Made by a program: the position numbers and the translations under genes
Notes under the pieces: generated by a model
The model's database searches: none
What the model was told of the DNA's origin: nothing
The model's input: the letters and a program-made list of their open reading frames with translations, nothing else
NCBI GenBank assembly: GCA_964394625.1
Contig: CAYMYK010000138.1
Coordinates: 1 to 8,234 of the forward strand
DNA: 8,234 bases
Origin: JAUVYV01 sp964394625
GTDB taxonomy: Bacteria; Planctomycetota; Phycisphaerae; Sedimentisphaerales; Anaerobacaceae
Reading direction: 5' to 3'
Part shown: one piece after another, positions 5,428 through 8,234 of the stretch
Layout of the letters: each line of letters begins with the position of its first letter
How positions within the stretch are numbered: the stretch's first letter is position 1

Positions 5428-6117
5428 TTATTCCCAGCAGGGGTCGGCAGACTGGCGAACTCGCTGCTTCCATCTGGTGTCGTCTTTTTCGAACTCGACA
5501 GTTCGCGGAAGTATCTCGACGACCTTTGCTCCATGTACGCTGTCCTCTTCGTGGACGACCTGTCCGTCAACAAGGGCCAGTGGCTGCTCATCAGAGTAGA
5601 CAATCCCAGTCACTAGTCCACGAGTTGGGTCCGGTTTGGGCTTGAGAACGTCATTACTTAACTGCTCTTCAAACTCCTTTAGTTTCTGCAAGGCGAATTG
5701 CTTTTGCTTTTCGATGTTCTCGATGCCCATCTGAAGGTGCGTTGCTACCTGCTTCTTTTTCTGTTCCACCTGCGTTTTGGCTTGCGCAACTTCCTTGTCG
5801 GATAGAAGGCTGTCCTCGGGCACAAATCCGTGCTCATCAAGATGCCTGGTCTTTCTGAACAAATCGGTCTTATCAAGACTGGCTTTTTCGGCCTGTTCGA
5901 CCTCCTGGGAATGCTTCTCTTCTCGCAGCGTAAGTTCGGTGATCTGATTTTGATAGTGGCGCTCTATTGCTTTTCGCTGGTTGGCAATGTACGTTTCCAC
6001 TTCCTTTAGCTGCTTTTGTTTGTTCGCTTGCTGTGCCTCGGCCGGATTCGTGCTAATCGCCAGCGAAACCCCTGCGACAACAATGAACATGTAAACCACA
6101 AAACCCTCTCTTTTCAT
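5428..6117 (-). CDS. Secreted coiled-coil protein with GspB-like C-terminal domain
   Basis: This 229-residue protein starts at an ATG with a GGGAG Shine-Dalgarno seven bases upstream. Residues 1-28 form a Sec signal peptide (MKREG, hydrophobic 6-22, cleavage after AEA at 26-28), so it is periplasmic or anchored. Residues 30-155 are rich in K, E and Q with heptad-like spacing, a long coiled coil. Residues 167-220 resemble the beta-rich C-terminal domain of GspB-like type II secretion accessory proteins: GLVTGIVYSDEQPLALVDG, then VVHEEDSVHGAKVVEILP and VEFEKDDTRWKQRV. The short tail DPCWE looks natural. The family role would be periplasmic assistance to a secretin or pilus system, but no such genes are in the window, so the role is inference. 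It has its own promoter (6194-6222) and is divergent from the metal-responsive operon. Confidence 0.75.
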   Translation of the reverse strand: MKREGFVVYMFIVVAGVSLAISTNPAEAQQANKQKQLKEVETYIANQRKAIERHYQNQITELTLREEKHSQEVEQAEKASLDKTDLFRKTRHLDEHGFVPEDSLLSDKEVAQAKTQVEQKKKQVATHLQMGIENIEKQKQFALQKLKEFEEQLSNDVLKPKPDPTRGLVTGIVYSDEQPLALVDGQVVHEEDSVHGAKVVEILPRTVEFEKDDTRWKQRVRQSADPCWE

Positions 6118-6151
6118 TTTCTAACTCCCAACAAACTCTCGGTCGCGAATA

Positions 6152-6165
6152 GGCATTCTCATGCC
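6152..6165 (-). other. Small GNRA-loop hairpin in the leader of the GspB-like gene
   Basis: On the minus strand GGCAT-GAGA-ATGCC forms a 5-base-pair stem closed by a GAGA tetraloop, a GNRA type that is stable in RNA. It lies in the predicted 5' leader, about 35 bases before the ATG at 6117. It may be a leader structure or chance. Confidence 0.3.
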
Positions 6166-6193
6166 GTTTGGCTATGGTTTTCGTACTCACTAA

Positions 6194-6222
6194 ATTGTAC
6201 CTGGAGAGGCTCCAAAAGTCAA
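6194..6222 (-). promoter_or_regulatory. Sigma-70-type promoter of the GspB-like gene
   Basis: On the minus strand TTGACT (6222-6217) and TACAAT (6199-6194) are separated by exactly 17 bases; each box is one mismatch from consensus. The predicted start near 6187 gives a leader of about 70 bases. The spacer contains a small dyad, GGAG-CCT-CTCC (6202-6212). This is among the best promoter matches in the window. Confidence 0.65.
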
Positions 6223-6471
6223 GCAAAAAGTCCTTTCGGAAACCCTAAGTGCTTTGCCAAAAAGAAGTAAGCGAGCATTCGGATTCGAAGAAATCTGCGG
6301 TTTGGTCCTTGACAATCCTGGCCGAACAGCCACAGTGATTTGTGCTTGCGGATCACCGTTAATGCTTGCCGATGGGATTGAGGGGCAAGCATGGCTGGGG
6401 GAGGTATCAAATTGGGAATCTACATGCAAAGAACAAATACACAATTTTTTTTCGTTTTTCAAAAAATACTG
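6223..6471. other. Divergent intergenic region without a supported gene
   Basis: Between the promoter of the GspB-like gene and that of the metal-responsive operon I see no supported gene. A plus-strand 73-codon frame starting at TTG 6254 lacks a Shine-Dalgarno, has no recognisable family, and ends inside the next promoter. The region holds one hairpin (6362-6392). Its last 30 bases (about 6443-6470) are A/T tracts resembling an UP element just before the -35 box at 6472. Confidence 0.5.
6362..6392. repeat. 9-base perfect inverted repeat in the intergenic region
   Basis: ATGCTTGCC (6362-6370) and GGCAAGCAT (6384-6392) are exact inverted copies around a 13-base loop. No T-run follows on either strand, so a terminator is unlikely. 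It could be an operator for a dimeric regulator acting on one of the divergent genes, or a dispersed repeat. Confidence 0.4.
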
Positions 6472-6501
6472 TTGACGAAGTTAGGCATGGCTAACTAAAA
6501 T
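6472..6501 (+). promoter_or_regulatory. Promoter of the metal-responsive operon
   Basis: TTGACG (6472-6477) and TAAAAT (6496-6501) are spaced by 18 bases, preceded by A/T tracts that may act as an UP element. Transcription would begin near 6508, inside the second operator copy. The leader to the ATG at 6590 is about 80 bases. The -35/-10 spacer is filled by the first operator copy. Confidence 0.65.
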
Positions 6502-6517
6502 GTTAGGAAAATCTAAC
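6480..6517 (+). promoter_or_regulatory. Tandem DtxR/IdeR-type operators overlapping the promoter
   Basis: Two 16-base dyads of the form GTTAG-N6-CTAAC lie at 6480-6495 and 6502-6517, with centres 22 bases apart (about two helical turns). The first, GTTAGGCATGGCTAAC, fits TTAGG-N4-GCTAA, the core of the IdeR/DtxR consensus. The second fits TTAGG-N4-TCTAA. One fills the -35/-10 spacer and the other covers the expected start site, the classic layout for repression by a metal-loaded dimeric repressor. The metal (Fe, Mn or other) cannot be told from sequence, and the regulator gene is not in the window. Confidence 0.6.
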
Positions 6518-6589
6518 TTTGTAAGTTCGATTATAGTTGCTACCATAGTAATCTCTACGTGGACAATGCAAAACAAAAGAATCGGTGCG

Positions 6590-6937
6590 ATGATGCGACT
6601 GAGCAGAAACAACCGTGTCCGGTTGCGCAGGATGACGTGTGGCGCTGCTGCATTGCTCTACCTTTTCGTATTCATAGGGGCGAACGGTCTGCATACGAAG
6701 GACTGTCCGTTTCATGCCGGTCGTGCAGATTGCTCACATGGGTCGCCCTCTGAGGACGGTTGTCCTGCATGCTCATTCAAGGCCGGGGCTAATTCAACCC
6801 AGCCTGATTGCATACTGCAGCTCGAAGTTGTAGTGCCCCTTTTTACCCGGATCCTGTCGTGCTCGTCAACGCCGAAGCACTGCGAGTTCGCTCTTTGCGC
6901 CTCTATCCGTGCCCCTCCTCTTATCTGCACATCCTGA
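6590..6937 (+). CDS. Secreted Cys/His-rich protein, DUF2946-like
   Basis: From the ATG at 6590 the protein has 115 residues. A basic stretch (3-14) precedes a hydrophobic segment (18-33, GAAALLYLFVFIGANG), a signal peptide or membrane anchor. The exported part carries H35, C39, H42, C48, H50, C58 and C61 (DCPFH, DCSHG, CPAC) and three to five further cysteines. The tail reads SIRAPPLI. CPAC-x-F and a terminal RAPP are features I associate with DUF2946-like periplasmic proteins found near metal genes, so I infer a metal-binding or metal-handling role. The frame is open back to 6500, but that start lies inside the promoter and operators. M23 of that longer frame (6566) and 6593 are alternatives; no start has a strong Shine-Dalgarno. 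The porin-like gene follows after 153 bases. Confidence 0.55.
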   Translation: MMRLSRNNRVRLRRMTCGAAALLYLFVFIGANGLHTKDCPFHAGRADCSHGSPSEDGCPACSFKAGANSTQPDCILQLEVVVPLFTRILSCSSTPKHCEFALCASIRAPPLICTS

Positions 6938-7027
6938 CTTTGCCAAGCCGCAGAACGTAGAGCATCTGCCATAGATACGGCGGGTAACTCGACGTAGTCT
7001 CTAATACGACCTGGCCCCACATGGTAA

Positions 7028-7045
7028 AGAGCATTTGTTTGCTCT
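7028..7045 (+). other. Intercistronic hairpin between the two genes of the metal-responsive operon
   Basis: AGAGCA (7028-7033) and TGCTCT (7040-7045) pair around a TTTGTT loop, 45 bases before the ATG of the porin-like gene. No T-run follows, so read-through is expected. It could set the ratio of the two products. The gap 6938-7090 holds no other convincing feature. Confidence 0.3.
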
Positions 7046-7090
7046 CAATAGGCCTTCTGTGAAATTATCTGTTATGAAAGAGAAACCAAA

Positions 7091-8234
7091 ATGCGTATGA
7101 AAATCACTAATCGGGTTGTCTGTATCTTGGCCATTGTATCCGTCGCATCTGCTGCAACAGCACAAGAGACAGACAGCGCTGAGATACAAGAGTTGAGAAA
7201 GTACATCCTCGAAATGAAGCAGCAAATAGGAGAAATGGAAAAACGGCACCAGAAAGAAATTCAGGATTTGAAGGATGCGATGGAACGGCTCAAAAAACGC
7301 GGACCGACGGTCGAAGCCAAAAAGCCGGAGGACGAGGCGGCCTTTCTGCGCCAGTTAGCTGAGAGCATGGCTGGTGAGAAGAAACAAGAGCAAAAACCGG
7401 AGGAAACTGTCTTCAAGCACAGCGGACTCAGTCTGCAACAGCTTAATCCTGAAATAAGTGTCTCCGTGGATATGCTGGCGCATTACACAGACCAGGAAGA
7501 GATACGACAGCGCAGCGATGCAGAGATTCGCGGCGCGGAGCTGAATTTCCAGTCATATCTGGATCCGTTCTCCCGGATGAAGGTAACAATGCACGTCAGT
7601 GACGAGGGAGTGGATGTGGAAGAAGCGTACATGACGCGCTTCTCAGTCTTTGAGGGGGCAAATCTTGATTTGGGCAGGTTCCGTCAACCGTTCGGCGTAG
7701 TCAACCGGTGGCATGAGGACGCACTGGATCAGGTGCAATATCCACTGGCGCTGAGGAACATATTCGGGCATGAAGGTCTCAATCAGACAGGTGCGTCCCT
7801 TGATTTATCCCTTCCTGACTGGGGCAAGGCTTACCAGAACCTGATCCTTCAGCTAACGAACACCGAGAACGAACGGCTATTCGCAGGTGACTCACTCGGG
7901 ACGCCCTCGATGCTCTTTCATTACAAAAACTACCGTGACATCGATGAGAATACGTATCTGGAATTCGGCTTGTCCGGCCTTTTCGGCTGGAGCGATGAAT
8001 GGGACGTGATGAGAAGCTCATTAGTCAAAGAGTACGACGCATTGGGCACACAGGTATATGGTGTGGACCTCTCCGTTGTGTGGGAACCTGCCGCTGAGGC
8101 CCTGTACCGCAATCTGGAGTGGCGAAGTGAGCTGTATGTCTTGAATCGTGACCTGCTGGCTCCTGACGGCTCCGGGCGCGACACGCTCAACGCCTGGGGC
8201 GCTTACAGTTATCTGCAGGCAAAAGTGGCGCGAG
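7091..8234 (+). CDS. Outer-membrane beta-barrel (porin-like) protein, putative metal uptake (runs off right edge)
   Basis: The frame opens at ATG 7091 and stays open to the window end, giving 381 codons. AGAG about 10 bases upstream is a weak Shine-Dalgarno; M3 is an alternative start. Residues 1-24 are a signal peptide with an ATA cleavage site. Residues 28-70 form a coiled coil (ELRKYILEMKQQIGEMEKRH), a common N-terminal spacer in outer-membrane porins. From about 118 the barrel begins: LNPEISVSVDMLAHY, AEIRGAELNFQSYLDPFSRM, EGVDVEEAYMTR (172-183), LGRFRQPFGVVNRWHEDAL (194-212) and FGHEGLNQTG (225-234). This string matches a family I remember next to Zn/Mn ABC transporter genes and often annotated as porin or zinc-regulated outer-membrane protein. 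No TonB box or plug domain is seen. With the operators upstream, I infer metal-limited expression. The C-terminal strands are missing. Confidence 0.75.
   Translation, partial: MRMKITNRVVCILAIVSVASAATAQETDSAEIQELRKYILEMKQQIGEMEKRHQKEIQDLKDAMERLKKRGPTVEAKKPEDEAAFLRQLAESMAGEKKQEQKPEETVFKHSGLSLQQLNPEISVSVDMLAHYTDQEEIRQRSDAEIRGAELNFQSYLDPFSRMKVTMHVSDEGVDVEEAYMTRFSVFEGANLDLGRFRQPFGVVNRWHEDALDQVQYPLALRNIFGHEGLNQTGASLDLSLPDWGKAYQNLILQLTNTENERLFAGDSLGTPSMLFHYKNYRDIDENTYLEFGLSGLFGWSDEWDVMRSSLVKEYDALGTQVYGVDLSVVWEPAAEALYRNLEWRSELYVLNRDLLAPDGSGRDTLNAWGAYSYLQAKVAR

Noticed and set aside
6254..6475. 73-codon plus-strand frame in the divergent intergenic region
   Set aside because: TTG start without ribosome site, no family, ends inside the -35 box of a strong promoter, and contains a 9-base inverted repeat.
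6500..6589. N-terminal extension of the Cys/His-rich protein from ATG 6500
   Set aside because: The ATG lies within the -10 box and second operator, upstream of the expected transcription start, and the extension would place a second hydrophobic stretch before the signal peptide.
7021..7090. Short leader-peptide frames (13 codons from 7021; 8 codons from about 7074) before the porin-like gene
   Set aside because: No ribosome sites, no regulatory codon runs, and no attenuator-like terminator after them.
7779..8190. Minus-strand frames (80 and 86 codons) opposite the porin-like gene
   Set aside because: Serine/arginine-rich shadows of a plus-strand gene that has a signal peptide and family motifs and stays open to the window edge.

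Overview
The window looks like chromosomal DNA of a diderm bacterium. It encodes an outer-membrane beta-barrel protein and several Sec signal peptides. My best guess is a member of the Planctomycetota: the cytidylate kinase carries GRDQGTVVFPDA, there is a GspB-like coiled-coil protein, a GAF-SpoIIE phosphatase and an FN3-tail element, and Shine-Dalgarno use is patchy. This placement is inference, not proof. No rRNA, tRNA, CRISPR array or transposase is visible.

Left part (1-1640, minus strand, visibly AT-richer than the centre): a compact run of membrane-protein genes read right to left. A DUF6804-type protein (1548-1237) is followed by a 225-residue polytopic protein (1226-549), a strong intergenic hairpin (481-523), a 47-residue single-pass protein (454-311) and a further polytopic protein whose GTG start overlaps the preceding stop by one base and which leaves the window at base 1. 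Next to this run (1643-1867) is a hairpin-rich element whose minus-strand reading ends in what looks like the last strand of a fibronectin type III domain. I read it as a dispersed repeat or gene relic. Bases 1868-2023 are AT-rich and hold only a candidate promoter.

Centre (2024-4735, minus strand, GC-richer): a housekeeping transcription unit with overlapping genes, consisting of a GAF plus PP2C/SpoIIE phosphatase, then cmk (cytidylate kinase), then plsC (1-acylglycerol-3-phosphate acyltransferase). A good sigma-70-like promoter with a perfect TATAAT lies upstream. Divergently, a promoter at 4762-4790 serves acyP (acylphosphatase), which is followed by a 31-residue membrane microprotein.

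Right part: a minus-strand secreted coiled-coil protein with a GspB-like C-terminus (6117-5428) has a very good promoter (6194-6222). A possible 52-residue ORF lies downstream of it. Divergently on the plus strand is what I think is a metal-responsive uptake operon. Its promoter (TTGACG-N18-TAAAAT) is occupied by two GTTAG-N6-CTAAC operators of DtxR/IdeR type. They are followed by a secreted Cys/His-rich DUF2946-like protein (6590-6937) and the first 381 codons of an outer-membrane porin-like protein (from 7091) of a type that, from memory, sits beside Zn/Mn ABC transporter genes. The rest of that operon lies beyond the window.
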